The notes under the pieces: model-generated | Told to the model about the DNA's origin: nothing | Databases searched by the model: none | What the model saw: only the letters and a program-made list of their open reading frames with translations | Part shown: piece after piece, positions 6,866-13,814 of the stretch | How the letters are laid out: every line of letters starts with the position of its first letter | Numbering within the stretch: position 1 is the stretch's first letter | Source: an uncultured Oscillospiraceae bacterium | GTDB taxonomy: Bacteria; Bacillota; Clostridia; Oscillospirales; Oscillospiraceae | Length of the DNA: 21,180 nt | Assembly (NCBI GenBank): GCA_910588495.1 | Contig: CAJUPU010000044.1 | Location: 1 to 21,180, forward strand | Direction: 5' to 3' | Program-made: the position numbers and the translations under genes

Positions 6866-7724
6866 ACTCCACCTTTTCATACACCTGATATTCGTCCCAG
6901 ATCCGCTCCAGCTTCTCAAAGGTGGCGGTGACCTCGGCGGTCTTTTTCCGCCCCACCGCCACGATCAGCGCGTTGATGATGGACAGCGGCGCCACCAGTG
7001 AGTCGGCGAAGGAGGCCATATCGCTCTTGGCCAGAAGCCGGTAGTTGGAGGTGTCGTACAGCGGCGACATCTCGCTGTCGGTGACGGCCACCACCGTGGC
7101 CCCCTGATCCCGGGCGAACTCCATGGCCCGGACGGACCGGGTGGAGTACCGGGGAAAGCTGATGCCGATGACCACATCGCCCTCCCCCACCCGGAGCATC
7201 TGCTCGAACATCTCGCTGGCCAGGCTGGTCTGCACCTGGGTCACATTGTCAAAGATCAGCTTGAAATAGAAGGTGAGGAAGTCGGACAGCGCCGCCGACG
7301 AGCGCACCCCCAGCACATAGATCCGCCGGGCGGACACGATGGCGTCCACCGCCCCCTCGAAGTCCTGCCGGTTCAGCTCGCTCAGGGTCATGCGCAGCTT
7401 CTCGATGTCCGACTGCACCACCTTGTCCAGCACGTGCTGGGACCCCAGCCGGTCGTAGGACACCTCGATACGCTGCACCGTGGTGAGCTTGCCCCGTATC
7501 ATCTCCTGCATGGCCTTCTGCATGGCGGGGTATCCGTCATAGCCCAGTTCGGCGGCAAAGCGGACCACCGTGGACTCGCTGATGTCCACGGCCTGGCCCA
7601 GCCGGGCGGCGGTCATGAAGGCCGCCTTGTCGTAATTGTCCAGGATGAAGCGGCCGATCCGCTTCTGCCCCTTGGAAAAAGTGCCCATCCTGCTCTGGAT
7701 GACGGTCAGGATATCACGGCTCAT
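6852..7724 (-). CDS. MurR/RpiR-family transcriptional regulator
   Basis: A 290-aa protein. Residues about 1-77 are the RpiR-type helix-turn-helix (SKGQKRIGRFIL...ISESTVVRFAAELGYDGYPAMQ); residues about 121-255 are a SIS phosphosugar-binding domain (IYVLGVRSSAALSDFL...DVVIGISFPRYSTRSVRAMEFARDQGA, read across its strands). The family senses sugar phosphates and controls sugar or amino-sugar catabolism genes. No such genes are next to it; it is followed by the flavoprotein, cmk and plsC, so its targets are probably elsewhere. It has its own promoter (7788-7816). A small inverted repeat in the leader, GGGAC (7758-7762) and GTCCC (7768-7772), could be an operator, though that is a guess. Confidence 0.9.
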   Translation of the reverse strand: MSRDILTVIQSRMGTFSKGQKRIGRFILDNYDKAAFMTAARLGQAVDISESTVVRFAAELGYDGYPAMQKAMQEMIRGKLTTVQRIEVSYDRLGSQHVLDKVVQSDIEKLRMTLSELNRQDFEGAVDAIVSARRIYVLGVRSSAALSDFLTFYFKLIFDNVTQVQTSLASEMFEQMLRVGEGDVVIGISFPRYSTRSVRAMEFARDQGATVVAVTDSEMSPLYDTSNYRLLAKSDMASFADSLVAPLSIINALIVAVGRKKTAEVTATFEKLERIWDEYQVYEKVEYEDK

Positions 7725-7787
7725 CTCGAATCGCCTCTGCTCTTTCTCTTTGCTCAGGGGACTGTGGGTCCCAAATCCAATAGACGT

Positions 7788-7816
7788 ATCATACCGTCTT
7801 GCGGCTGAAAAAGCAA
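7788..7816 (-). promoter_or_regulatory. Sigma-A-type promoter for the RpiR gene
   Basis: On the - strand, TTGCTT (7816-7811), a 17-bp spacer, and TATGAT (7793-7788), about 64 bases before the ATG at 7724. It lies in the only sizeable gap (7725-7832) between the rluB-type gene and the RpiR gene, so it probably starts the RpiR-flavoprotein-cmk-plsC-ispH/rpsA unit. Confidence 0.6.
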
Positions 7817-7832
7817 GGGGTTTTGCAAGTTT

Positions 7833-8531
7833 TCACGTCCGATCCTGCAAACTGTTCAATTCCGCCTCTGTGAGGGCGCGCCACCGCCCCGGCTCCAGGC
7901 CGCCCAGCAGGACCGCTCCCTCCCGCACCCGCCGGAGGCGCTCCACCTTCAACCCGGCGGCGGCGCACATCCGGCGCACCTGCCGGTTCTTCCCCTGGTG
8001 GATGACCACGCAGAGGGTGCGCTCCCCCGTCCGCTCCACCCGGTCGGCGGTGAGGATCTCCCCATCGTCCTCCACCGGGGCGGACAGGATGGGCAGGGCC
8101 CGGCCGATGTCGCCGGACACCCACACCCGGTACTCCTTTTCCACCTGGTGGGAGGGATGGGTGAGCCGCTGGGTCAGCGCCCCGTCGTCGGTGAGCAGCA
8201 GCAGCCCCTCCGAGTCCATATCCAGCCGCCCCACCGGCCACACCCGGGCGGGGCAGTCCGCCGTCAGCTGGGCCACCGTCCTGCGCCCCTTCTCGTCGGA
8301 CAGGGTAGTCACATAGCCCCGGGGCTTGTTCAGCAACAGGTAGGTGTGGCCCGCCGGGGCGGACAGGACCGCGCCGTCTACCTCCACCCTGTCCCGGTCC
8401 GGATCCGCCTTGTCGCCCAGCTCCGCCGTCCGGCCGTTCACCGTCACCCGCCCCGCCTGTATGTACGCCTCCGCCCGGCGGCGGGAGCACACCCCCGCCG
8501 CCGACAGCAGCTTTTGCAGCCGTTCCTCCAT
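7833..8531 (-). CDS. rluB: RsuA/RluB-family rRNA pseudouridine synthase
   Basis: A 232-aa protein that isomerises a uridine in rRNA. An S4 RNA-binding domain comes first (MEERLQKLLSAAGVCSRRRA..., about 2-50), then the catalytic domain starting at YLLLNKPRGYV. The signature GRLDMDSEGLLLLTDDG holds the catalytic aspartate D104. KNRQVRRM near the end is a further family motif. The combination fits the RsuA/RluB/RluE/RluF branch; the exact target (U2605-type for RluB) is inferred from Bacillus gene order, where rluB lies downstream of scpAB and a dac gene. AAGGA stands 4 bases before the ATG. It follows the carboxypeptidase gene by 18 bases, in the same unit. Confidence 0.88.
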   Translation of the reverse strand: MEERLQKLLSAAGVCSRRRAEAYIQAGRVTVNGRTAELGDKADPDRDRVEVDGAVLSAPAGHTYLLLNKPRGYVTTLSDEKGRRTVAQLTADCPARVWPVGRLDMDSEGLLLLTDDGALTQRLTHPSHQVEKEYRVWVSGDIGRALPILSAPVEDDGEILTADRVERTGERTLCVVIHQGKNRQVRRMCAAAGLKVERLRRVREGAVLLGGLEPGRWRALTEAELNSLQDRT

Positions 8532-8549
8532 CGTGTCCTTCCCCTCTCC

Positions 8550-9659
8550 TCAGCGCCGGGCCGGACCGCTCAGTCCCGCCCACAGCTTTTGCCAGAGATC
8601 CAAGGGCTCCCGCGCGTCCAGCTCCGCGCTGCCCTGGCTCATCAGCGGCATCCGGGCGATCACCCGGCCGTCCAGCAGCCACCGCGCCTCACCAAGCTGC
8701 ACCTGCGGGTCGATGGGGGCCGAGGGACAGCGCAGCAGCTCGATCTCCATCTCCGGCTCCTCCCCCTGGGCAAAGGGGTGACCCAGCTCGCCCTGAGTCA
8801 CCGCCGCCATGGTGGGGATCAGGCTCCCTCCCACCGCCACCGAGCCCAGCACCTCCCCCGCCCGGCACAGCACCCGCCGGGGATAGGTCTGAAAGCCGTA
8901 GTCCAGCAGCTTGCAGTGGTCGTTCCAATCGTCCCCGTCGTTGAGGGTGACGCAGATCAGGGTCTGGCCGTCCCGGGTGGCGGCGGACACCAGCGTCCGG
9001 CCCGCTTTTTCCGTGAACCCGGTCTTCATCCCCACGCAGCCCTCATAGCGGTAGAGCAGCTTGTTGTGGTTGACGAAGGTGCGGGTGCCGATGGTGATGG
9101 ACCGGGTGGCGCAGATCTCCGCCACGGTCTCGTTTTCCAGGCACGCCCGGGCCAGCAGGGCCATGTCGTAGGCGGTGGAGTAGTGCTCATCGTCGTTGAG
9201 CCCGCTGGGGTTGGCGAAGGAGCTGTCGTCCATCCCCAGCTGGGCCGCCTTTTCATTCATCCGCGCCACGAAGTCCGCCTCGCTCCCCGCCGTGTGGCAG
9301 GCGATGGCCATGGCCGCGTCGTTCCCCGACTGGAGCAGCAACCCGTACAGCAGCCCCCGCAGGGAGATCTCCTCCCCCGCCTTCAGGTAGATCGACGAGC
9401 CCTCGCTGCCCAGCCACTCTCCCTTGACGCTCACCATCTCGTCCAGATCCTCCGCCTGCTCCACCGCCACCAGAGCGGTGAGCAGCTTGGTGATGCTGGC
9501 GATGAGCCGGGGCCGGTGGATGTCCTGCTCAAAAAGCACCCGGCCGCTCTCCGCGTCCATGAGGATGGCGCAAGAGGCGTGGGTGCCCACCGCCCGGACC
9601 GGCGGACAGGCCAAAACGCACACCGCCAGAAGGGCCAGCGCGGCAACCGCTTTTTTCAT
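8550..9659 (-). CDS. Serine-type D-alanyl-D-alanine carboxypeptidase (peptidase S11)
   Basis: A 369-aa low-molecular-weight penicillin-binding protein, related to DacF/DacB, that trims the terminal D-Ala from peptidoglycan stem peptides outside the membrane. An N-terminal signal peptide is visible (MKKAVAALALLAVCVLA, to about 23). The three active-site motifs are present: S55-I-T-K58, S111-G-N113 and K212-T-G214. A C-terminal beta-rich PBP5_C-like region (about 255-345) follows, with a Trp/Leu-rich end that could touch the membrane. Its place after scpAB and ytfJ points to cell-wall or spore-cortex work, but which dac paralogue it is cannot be settled from this window. The only ribosome-binding-like sequence, GGGAG, is inside a hairpin just before the ATG. 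Confidence 0.92.
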   Translation of the reverse strand: MKKAVAALALLAVCVLACPPVRAVGTHASCAILMDAESGRVLFEQDIHRPRLIASITKLLTALVAVEQAEDLDEMVSVKGEWLGSEGSSIYLKAGEEISLRGLLYGLLLQSGNDAAMAIACHTAGSEADFVARMNEKAAQLGMDDSSFANPSGLNDDEHYSTAYDMALLARACLENETVAEICATRSITIGTRTFVNHNKLLYRYEGCVGMKTGFTEKAGRTLVSAATRDGQTLICVTLNDGDDWNDHCKLLDYGFQTYPRRVLCRAGEVLGSVAVGGSLIPTMAAVTQGELGHPFAQGEEPEMEIELLRCPSAPIDPQVQLGEARWLLDGRVIARMPLMSQGSAELDAREPLDLWQKLWAGLSGPARR

Positions 9660-9696
9660 AAAAAGGTCACTCCCATCTGAATGGTCAGATGGGAGT
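9660..9696 (-). promoter_or_regulatory. Hairpin enclosing the ribosome binding site of the carboxypeptidase gene
   Basis: A perfect 12-bp inverted repeat: ACTCCCATCTGA (9669-9680) with TCAGATGGGAGT (9685-9696), loop 4 nt. On the - strand transcript the 3' arm contains GGGAG (9674-9670), 10 bases before the ATG, and a U5 run (9664-9660) follows 4 bases after the stem. It can be read as an intrinsic terminator after ytfJ, as a fold that hides the ribosome binding site, or both. A smaller GCCCGG/CCGGGC hairpin lies at 9712-9729. Confidence 0.6.
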
Positions 9697-9735
9697 AGTA
9701 TGACCTTGACCGCCCGGCCTTATCCGGGCATGGGG

Positions 9736-10137
9736 TCACAGGACCTCTTCCCCGGTCTCCCCGGCGCTCTTTTTGTCGATATAGCCGGTGACCCGGTCGA
9801 ACATGTCGGGCACCAGATCCACTACCCGGCTGATGGTGTCCCCCGGAGGAGGCGCCACCGGCAGCATCCGCACGTTCCCGTCCTTCACGATCAAAAAGGC
9901 CATGGGGATCACGCTGACTCCCGCCCCCGAACCGCCGCCGAAGCCCTTGGGCTGCACCTTGCCGAAATCGGACCCGCCGGTGGCAAAGCCGAAGGACAGC
10001 CGGGACACCGGGATCAGGGTCACCCCGTCCTGGGTGGTGATGGGCTGGCCCACCACTGTGTTGGCGTCCACCATCTCCTTGACCTTGCTCATGGTGGTCT
10101 GGAGCACTTCGTTGATGGGATGGTTGTTCTCACTCAT
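9736..10137 (-). CDS. ytfJ: YtfJ/GerW-family sporulation protein
   Basis: A 133-aa protein matching the YtfJ (GerW) family: N-terminal helix with 'EVLQTTMSKVKEMVDANTVVG', then GQPITTQDGVTLIPVSRLSFG, the glycine-rich centre GFGGGSGAGVSV and the hydrophobic strand IPMAFLIVKDG. In Bacillus subtilis YtfJ/GerW is a forespore protein needed for normal germination; in other Clostridia its role is assumed. This is the clearest sign in the window that the organism belongs to an endospore-forming lineage. It overlaps the DUF2953 gene by 8 bases, and AGGAGG lies 9 bases before the ATG. Bacillus also pairs ytfJ with a DUF2953 gene (ytfI), which supports the call. Confidence 0.9.
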   Translation of the reverse strand: MSENNHPINEVLQTTMSKVKEMVDANTVVGQPITTQDGVTLIPVSRLSFGFATGGSDFGKVQPKGFGGGSGAGVSVIPMAFLIVKDGNVRMLPVAPPPGDTISRVVDLVPDMFDRVTGYIDKKSAGETGEEVL

Positions 10138-10771
10138 GACTCATTGCCTCCTGTTTTTTTCTCGGGCCCTTCCCGCTCCTGATCCAAGTGACCAGAGCCT
10201 TGATCCCGTAACGCACGCCCAGCGTGACGATCTGGCCCACGGTGATCGTCACCGCCGCCCGGACCTCCGCCGCAGGCTCCGTGCGGCCGTAGTCCAGGCC
10301 GACCTGAAAGGAATGACGCTTCACCTTGAAATTATTGTCCAAAACGGGCCAGAGCATACCCAGCGCAGCGTTGGCCCGCCCATACCCCAGGGCCGCGGCG
10401 GCTGGGTCCGTGCCGCCCCAGATCAGCTCCAGCTCCAGATCGTCGATGCGGATCTTCCGCTTCAGCGCGCCGCAGACCTGCCCCACCACCGGCAACAACT
10501 CCATCAGCCGGGACAGCGTGCCGGGCCGGCCCTCCTCCGGCTCCTTTTTGTGCTCCTCCGCCACAGGCGGCTTTTTCTTTTTTGGCTTCTTCGCCTTTCC
10601 CGGCTTTTTCTCCTTCTTCGGCCTGAGAGGCAGGACCTGGATCTTGAAGGGCCCGGCCAGAGCGGCGGCGAACAGCCCTGCCTGCCCATAGCTCACCCGC
10701 CCGCCGACGCGGATCAGGGAAACGAGCCACAAAACCGCCAGAATGACCAGCAGGACCTTCAAGAAGGTCAT
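10130..10771 (-). CDS. DUF2953 domain-containing membrane-anchored protein
   Basis: A 213-aa protein. An N-terminal membrane segment (about 3-21, LKVLLVILAVLWLVSLI) is followed by the DUF2953 opening VGGRVSYGQAGLFAAALAGPFKIQVLP, a very lysine- and proline-rich insert (about 51-80, runs such as KKPKKKKPP), and the DUF2953 core (LELIWGGTDPAAAALGYGRANA...). No reaction is known for the family; in spore formers it usually sits beside ytfJ, as here, suggesting a sporulation or envelope role. Starts with an ATG that overlaps the scpB stop (ATGA), with GGGGAGG a few bases upstream, so it is translated with scpB and ytfJ. Confidence 0.85.
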   Translation of the reverse strand: MTFLKVLLVILAVLWLVSLIRVGGRVSYGQAGLFAAALAGPFKIQVLPLRPKKEKKPGKAKKPKKKKPPVAEEHKKEPEEGRPGTLSRLMELLPVVGQVCGALKRKIRIDDLELELIWGGTDPAAAALGYGRANAALGMLWPVLDNNFKVKRHSFQVGLDYGRTEPAAEVRAAVTITVGQIVTLGVRYGIKALVTWIRSGKGPRKKQEAMSHE

Positions 10772-11391
10772 GTCTCTTCCTCCCCGTCCGACTCAGGGGC
10801 CGCTCCGCCCTCCACCTCAGCTTCGCGCAGGCGGCGCAGGGCGGACTCCATCTCCATGGTGAGCTGGAGATCCTCCTGGCTGGCGGAGGCCAGATCGGGC
10901 AGATCCTCCAGCGAGGCCAGCCCAAAGGAGCGCAGGAAATTTTTCGTGGTGCGGAACTGCATGGGGCGTCCCGGCACCGCCAGACGGCCCGCCTCCCGGA
11001 TGAGCCCCCGCTCCAGCAGCAGACCCACGGTGTAGGAGCTGTCCACCCCCCGGATCTGCTCGATATAGGCCCGGGTCACCGGCTGAAAGTAGGCAATGAT
11101 GGCCAGTACCTCCAGGGCGGGCTGGGACAGCTTGGCGGGCTTTCGGTTCTCCAGCGCCTTGCGGATGTGCCCCGCCTGCTCCGGCGCGGAGCACATCTGC
11201 CAGTTGTTCTCCATCCTCACCAGCCGGATGCCCCGGCGCTCATAGCTGTAGTTGTCCGCCAGGCGCTGGCACACACTGTCCACCGTCTCCCGGTCCTGCC
11301 CCAGGGTGAGGCACAGCCGCTCCACGCTCATGGGGTCGCCCGCCGCGAACAGGATGCCCTCGATGGCGCTCTCAACCTCTTTCAGTTCCAT
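10768..11391 (-). CDS. scpB: Segregation and condensation protein B
   Basis: A 207-aa partner of ScpA in the bacterial condensin (SMC-ScpAB) that compacts and segregates the chromosome. Two winged-helix regions are visible: an N-terminal one (MELKEVESAIEGILFAAGDPM...) and a second with LSQPALEVLAIIAYFQPVTRAYIEQIRGVDS and the end motif GRPMQFRTTKNFLRSFGL, read across its helices. The start at 11391 is preferred because GAGGAGG lies 10 bases before it, whereas the ATG at 11400 directly abuts the ribosome binding site. The frame stays open upstream into scpA, but that part is shadow. A 122-base gap separates it from scpA; it holds a GC-rich hairpin (11478-11508) and no gene. Confidence 0.93.
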   Translation of the reverse strand: MELKEVESAIEGILFAAGDPMSVERLCLTLGQDRETVDSVCQRLADNYSYERRGIRLVRMENNWQMCSAPEQAGHIRKALENRKPAKLSQPALEVLAIIAYFQPVTRAYIEQIRGVDSSYTVGLLLERGLIREAGRLAVPGRPMQFRTTKNFLRSFGLASLEDLPDLASASQEDLQLTMEMESALRRLREAEVEGGAAPESDGEEET

Positions 11392-11513
11392 TTGGGGCAT
11401 CCCTCCTCTCACCGGGGCAAAGTCCGCTCGGCCGCGTTTCCGCCTGCGGCGAGAACCGCGCCCGCACCCTCGCCGCTCCCCGTCAGGCCAAAGGCCGGCT
11501 CTGCGGGGCGTTT

Positions 11514-12314
11514 TCAATAGCTTTCTACCGTCACATCCACATCCTCCGGCAGGCCGTCCACCGTGCTGGTGACGGTGCAATCCTCCGCCGTCCCCGCCAG
11601 ATGGATGCGGTTGGCCTTGCACAGCTCCAAGATCGCCAAGAACGTGGCCACCACCTCCGACCGGCTGCGGCTGGTCTTGAACAGCGCCTTGAACCGGGCC
11701 ACTCCGAACTGGATCAGCTTATCCAAAATGGCCCGGGCCTTGTCCGCCACCGGATAGGGCTCCCGGCCCACGATGCCCTCGAACGCCTCCGCCAGGGGAG
11801 GCAGCCTGCTGTCCGTCCTGGCCAGCACTGAGCGGATGGCAGTCAAGATATCCGCCTTGTCATGGACGTATTGGTAAGCGTTTTCCGCCTTCACCGGCTC
11901 GGGCCGCTTGGGCAGATAGTCCCGGCCGAACTCATACCGGCCGCCCAGCTCTTCCGTCACGTCCTTGATCTTCACATAGGTCTCTTGGCTCCTGTGCTCC
12001 TCCAGGGCGGCCATCAGTTCTTCCATCTCGCTCAGGGCCACCTCATCGTCGATGGACAGCAGCATCCGGGTCTTGATGTACACCAGATGGGCAGCCATGG
12101 TGACGAACTCGCTGGCCACCTCCAGATCCATCTCCTCCCGCCGGGCCATCCAAGCCAGGTACTGGTCCAGCAGGTCGGAGATCTGGATGTCCCGGATCTC
12201 GATCTTGTTCTTGCTCAGCAGGTGGAGGATCAGGTCCAGGGGGCCGTCGAAGTCCTCCAGGTCCTCCTGCTTGGCCTTCACCACCTTGTCTAGGTGGTAG
12301 ATGGGGGCTTCCAT
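11514..12314 (-). CDS. scpA: Segregation and condensation protein A
   Basis: A 266-aa kleisin subunit that bridges the SMC head domains and binds ScpB. The N-terminal kleisin block DFDGPLDLILHLLSKNKIEI...ISDLLDQYL is clear, then the AAHLVYIKTRMLL helix; the C-terminal winged helix contains RSEVVATFLAILELCKANRI (each read over several turns). Length fits the family. The ATG at 12314 (MEAPIYHLDKV) is chosen over 12332 because GGGAGGGG lies just before it. A strong promoter sits immediately upstream (12342-12370). The matching smc gene is not in this window. Confidence 0.94.
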   Translation of the reverse strand: MEAPIYHLDKVVKAKQEDLEDFDGPLDLILHLLSKNKIEIRDIQISDLLDQYLAWMARREEMDLEVASEFVTMAAHLVYIKTRMLLSIDDEVALSEMEELMAALEEHRSQETYVKIKDVTEELGGRYEFGRDYLPKRPEPVKAENAYQYVHDKADILTAIRSVLARTDSRLPPLAEAFEGIVGREPYPVADKARAILDKLIQFGVARFKALFKTSRSRSEVVATFLAILELCKANRIHLAGTAEDCTVTSTVDGLPEDVDVTVESY

Positions 12315-12341
12315 GGCGCCCCTCCCTTCCATAACAGGGAT

Positions 12342-12370
12342 ATTATAGCAAATTTTTTCTCAAAAAACAA
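12342..12370 (-). promoter_or_regulatory. Promoter for the scpA operon
   Basis: On the - strand, TTGTTT (12370-12365), a 17-bp spacer, then a perfect TATAAT (12347-12342) with an extended TG. It overlaps the last codons of the upstream membrane-protein gene and would give a leader of about 20 bases before scpA. Likely drives scpA-scpB-DUF2953-ytfJ-dac-rluB. Confidence 0.7.
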
Positions 12371-12761
12371 GGGTGGCTGAGAGAAACCACATCAGTACAT
12401 TACCCAACACCCCGACCACAACATGATAAATCGTCCAACGGTTGAATTTCAACAGCTTGACCGTCAATGCGTCATCGAGCCGTTTGGCTTCTTCCATGAT
12501 GTATGGGTCCCAACCCTCTCCTTTACCAATGCGGCACGCCCGCAGAGGAACATCGGGATATTTTCCCCTGGCAAGTGAAGTCGCCTGATTGGACAAGATC
12601 CCGCCGCAGACTATGACAAGCACCACATGGGCGGGCAGCAATACGATTGCGCATTGATAAAACACAATTGCCAACACAATGAGCAGCTTTTGAATGGTCA
12701 AGCACATCCGCTGCCTTTGCAAAAGCTTCCGCATACGTTCTTGCAGTTCGGCCTTATCCAA
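12360..12761 (-). CDS. Small membrane protein of unknown function
   Basis: I do not recognise this 133-aa protein. It has a charged N-terminus (about 1-19, Lys/Arg/Gln-rich), a long hydrophobic stretch at about 22-56 that could be two membrane passes, a polar middle (57-108) with KYPDVPLR and GWDPYIMEEAKRLDD, and a third hydrophobic segment at about 110-132 to the very end. Translation would start with TTG at 12761; GAGGAG lies about 8 bases before it and the rnc stop is 17 bases upstream, so it looks translated with rnc. Its base composition is much closer to 50% GC than its neighbours, and Leu and Lys codons are more mixed, pointing to recent gain or relaxed selection. It lies where smc and ftsY commonly follow rnc. 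Confidence 0.7.
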   Translation of the reverse strand: MDKAELQERMRKLLQRQRMCLTIQKLLIVLAIVFYQCAIVLLPAHVVLVIVCGGILSNQATSLARGKYPDVPLRACRIGKGEGWDPYIMEEAKRLDDALTVKLLKFNRWTIYHVVVGVLGNVLMWFLSATLVF

Positions 12762-12778
12762 ATCGCAGTCTCCTCAGC

Positions 12779-13450
12779 TCACCCGTTCAGCTTTTCCAGC
12801 GCCGCCTTGGCCGCCATCTGCTCGGCCTCCTTCTTGGTCCGCCCCGCGCCGGTCCCGATCACTTTCCCCTCCACCGACGCCTCCATCTCGAAGCTGCGGC
12901 AGTGGTCGGGGCCGCTCTCCCGCACCAGGGCATAGCTCACCGCCGCCCCCGGCGTGCGCTGGACCAGCTCCTGGAGGGCGGTCTTGTAGTCCCGGTCGGC
13001 GGCCTTCTCCCGCTCCTTGTCCAGGATCAGCGAGCGGATGATGGGCCGCACCGCCGCCATCCCCCCGTCCAGGTAGACGGCGGCCAGCATGGCCTCGGTG
13101 GCGTCCGCCAGGATGGACGGCCGCTTTCGGCCTCCCCCGGCGTCCTCCCCCTTGCCCAGCCGGAGATAACGGCCCAGGTCCAGCCCCTTGGCCGCCTCGT
13201 GGAGGCTCCCCTCGCACACCAGGGCGGCCCGGGTCCGGGTCAGCTCCCCCTCGGGCATGTCCGGGTGCTGGTGGAACAGGTAGTCCGCCACCACCACCCC
13301 CAGCACCGAGTCGCCCAAAAACTCCAGCCGCTCGTTGCTGGTCAGCCCCGCCCCCCGGTGCTCGTTGGCGTAGGAGCTGTGGGTCATGGCGTGCTCCAGC
13401 AGGCCCCGGTCCTTGAAGCGGTAGCCCAGCTTCTCTTCCAGCTCGTTCAT
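12779..13450 (-). CDS. rnc: Ribonuclease III
   Basis: A 223-aa double-strand-specific endonuclease that processes rRNA precursors and structured mRNAs. The signature NERLEFLGDSVL is present with the metal-binding acidic residues; the second acidic pair is in LADATEAMLAA (numbering from the upstream ATG: E42, E45, D49, D118, E121). A C-terminal double-stranded RNA-binding domain follows (DYKTALQELVQ ... RTKKEAEQMAAKAALEKL). The start at 13450 is preferred: GGTGGAGG stands 6 bases before it, while the ATG at 13456 directly abuts that site. A strong terminator hairpin lies only 17 bases upstream, so rnc either depends on read-through from acpP or has a hidden promoter. Confidence 0.94.
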   Translation of the reverse strand: MNELEEKLGYRFKDRGLLEHAMTHSSYANEHRGAGLTSNERLEFLGDSVLGVVVADYLFHQHPDMPEGELTRTRAALVCEGSLHEAAKGLDLGRYLRLGKGEDAGGGRKRPSILADATEAMLAAVYLDGGMAAVRPIIRSLILDKEREKAADRDYKTALQELVQRTPGAAVSYALVRESGPDHCRSFEMEASVEGKVIGTGAGRTKKEAEQMAAKAALEKLNG

Positions 13451-13467
13451 ATACATCCTCCACCACG

Positions 13468-13497
13468 GAAAAAGCCCCGCCTCGGCGGGACTTTTCC
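13468..13497 (-). terminator. Intrinsic terminator between acpP and rnc
   Basis: On the - strand a 13-bp stem (GGAAAAGTCCCGC with GCGGGGCTTTTTCC, two G-U pairs) closes a CGAG loop, with U residues in the 3' arm. It follows the acpP stop by 16 bases. The next start codon, rnc, is 17 bases beyond. Confidence 0.8.
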
Positions 13498-13513
13498 TCT
13501 CAAGATCGTAAGC

Positions 13514-13747
13514 TCAGATATCCAGATGCTCCTGCATGTACTTGTACAGGTCGCCCACTGTGATGATGGACTCGATGTCCTCGCTGTCCATCTCCTCCAT
13601 GCCGAATTCCTCCTCCAGCGCCATGGACAGATCCATCAAGTCCACGGAGTCCGCCCCCAGATCGTCCACGAAGGCGGAATCGGCGGTGACGCTCTCGGGG
13701 TCTACGCCGAATTGCTCGGCAATCAGCTTACACAGTTTGTCAAACAT
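13514..13747 (-). CDS. acpP: Acyl carrier protein
   Basis: A 77-aa acidic protein that carries fatty-acyl intermediates on a 4'-phosphopantetheine arm. The attachment serine is S34 in GADSVDLMDL, and the rest follows the four-helix ACP pattern (FDKLCKLIAEQFGV, EEEFGMEEMDSEDIES, TVGDLYKYM). AAAGGAG precedes the ATG. It has its own strong promoter in the end of plsX and its own terminator, allowing it to be made far in excess of its neighbours, as expected for this abundant protein. fabD and fabG, which lie between plsX and acpP in Bacillus, are absent here. Confidence 0.96.
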   Translation of the reverse strand: MFDKLCKLIAEQFGVDPESVTADSAFVDDLGADSVDLMDLSMALEEEFGMEEMDSEDIESIITVGDLYKYMQEHLDI

Positions 13748-13785
13748 CTTCCAGCAGCTCCTTTTATGTTGCTTTAGTCTCCCTC

Positions 13786-13814
13786 ATAATAGGGGCTTTA
13801 CGGCTGGCTGTCAA
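13786..13814 (-). promoter_or_regulatory. Strong sigma-A-type promoter for acpP
   Basis: On the - strand, a perfect TTGACA (13814-13809), a 17-bp spacer, then TATTAT (13791-13786). It overlaps the last codons of plsX and gives a leader of about 30 bases before acpP. Confidence 0.8.

Noticed and set aside
11401..11622. N-terminal extension of scpB into scpA
   Set aside because: Gly/Arg-rich shadow translation overlapping scpA; a good ribosome binding site stands before the shorter start.
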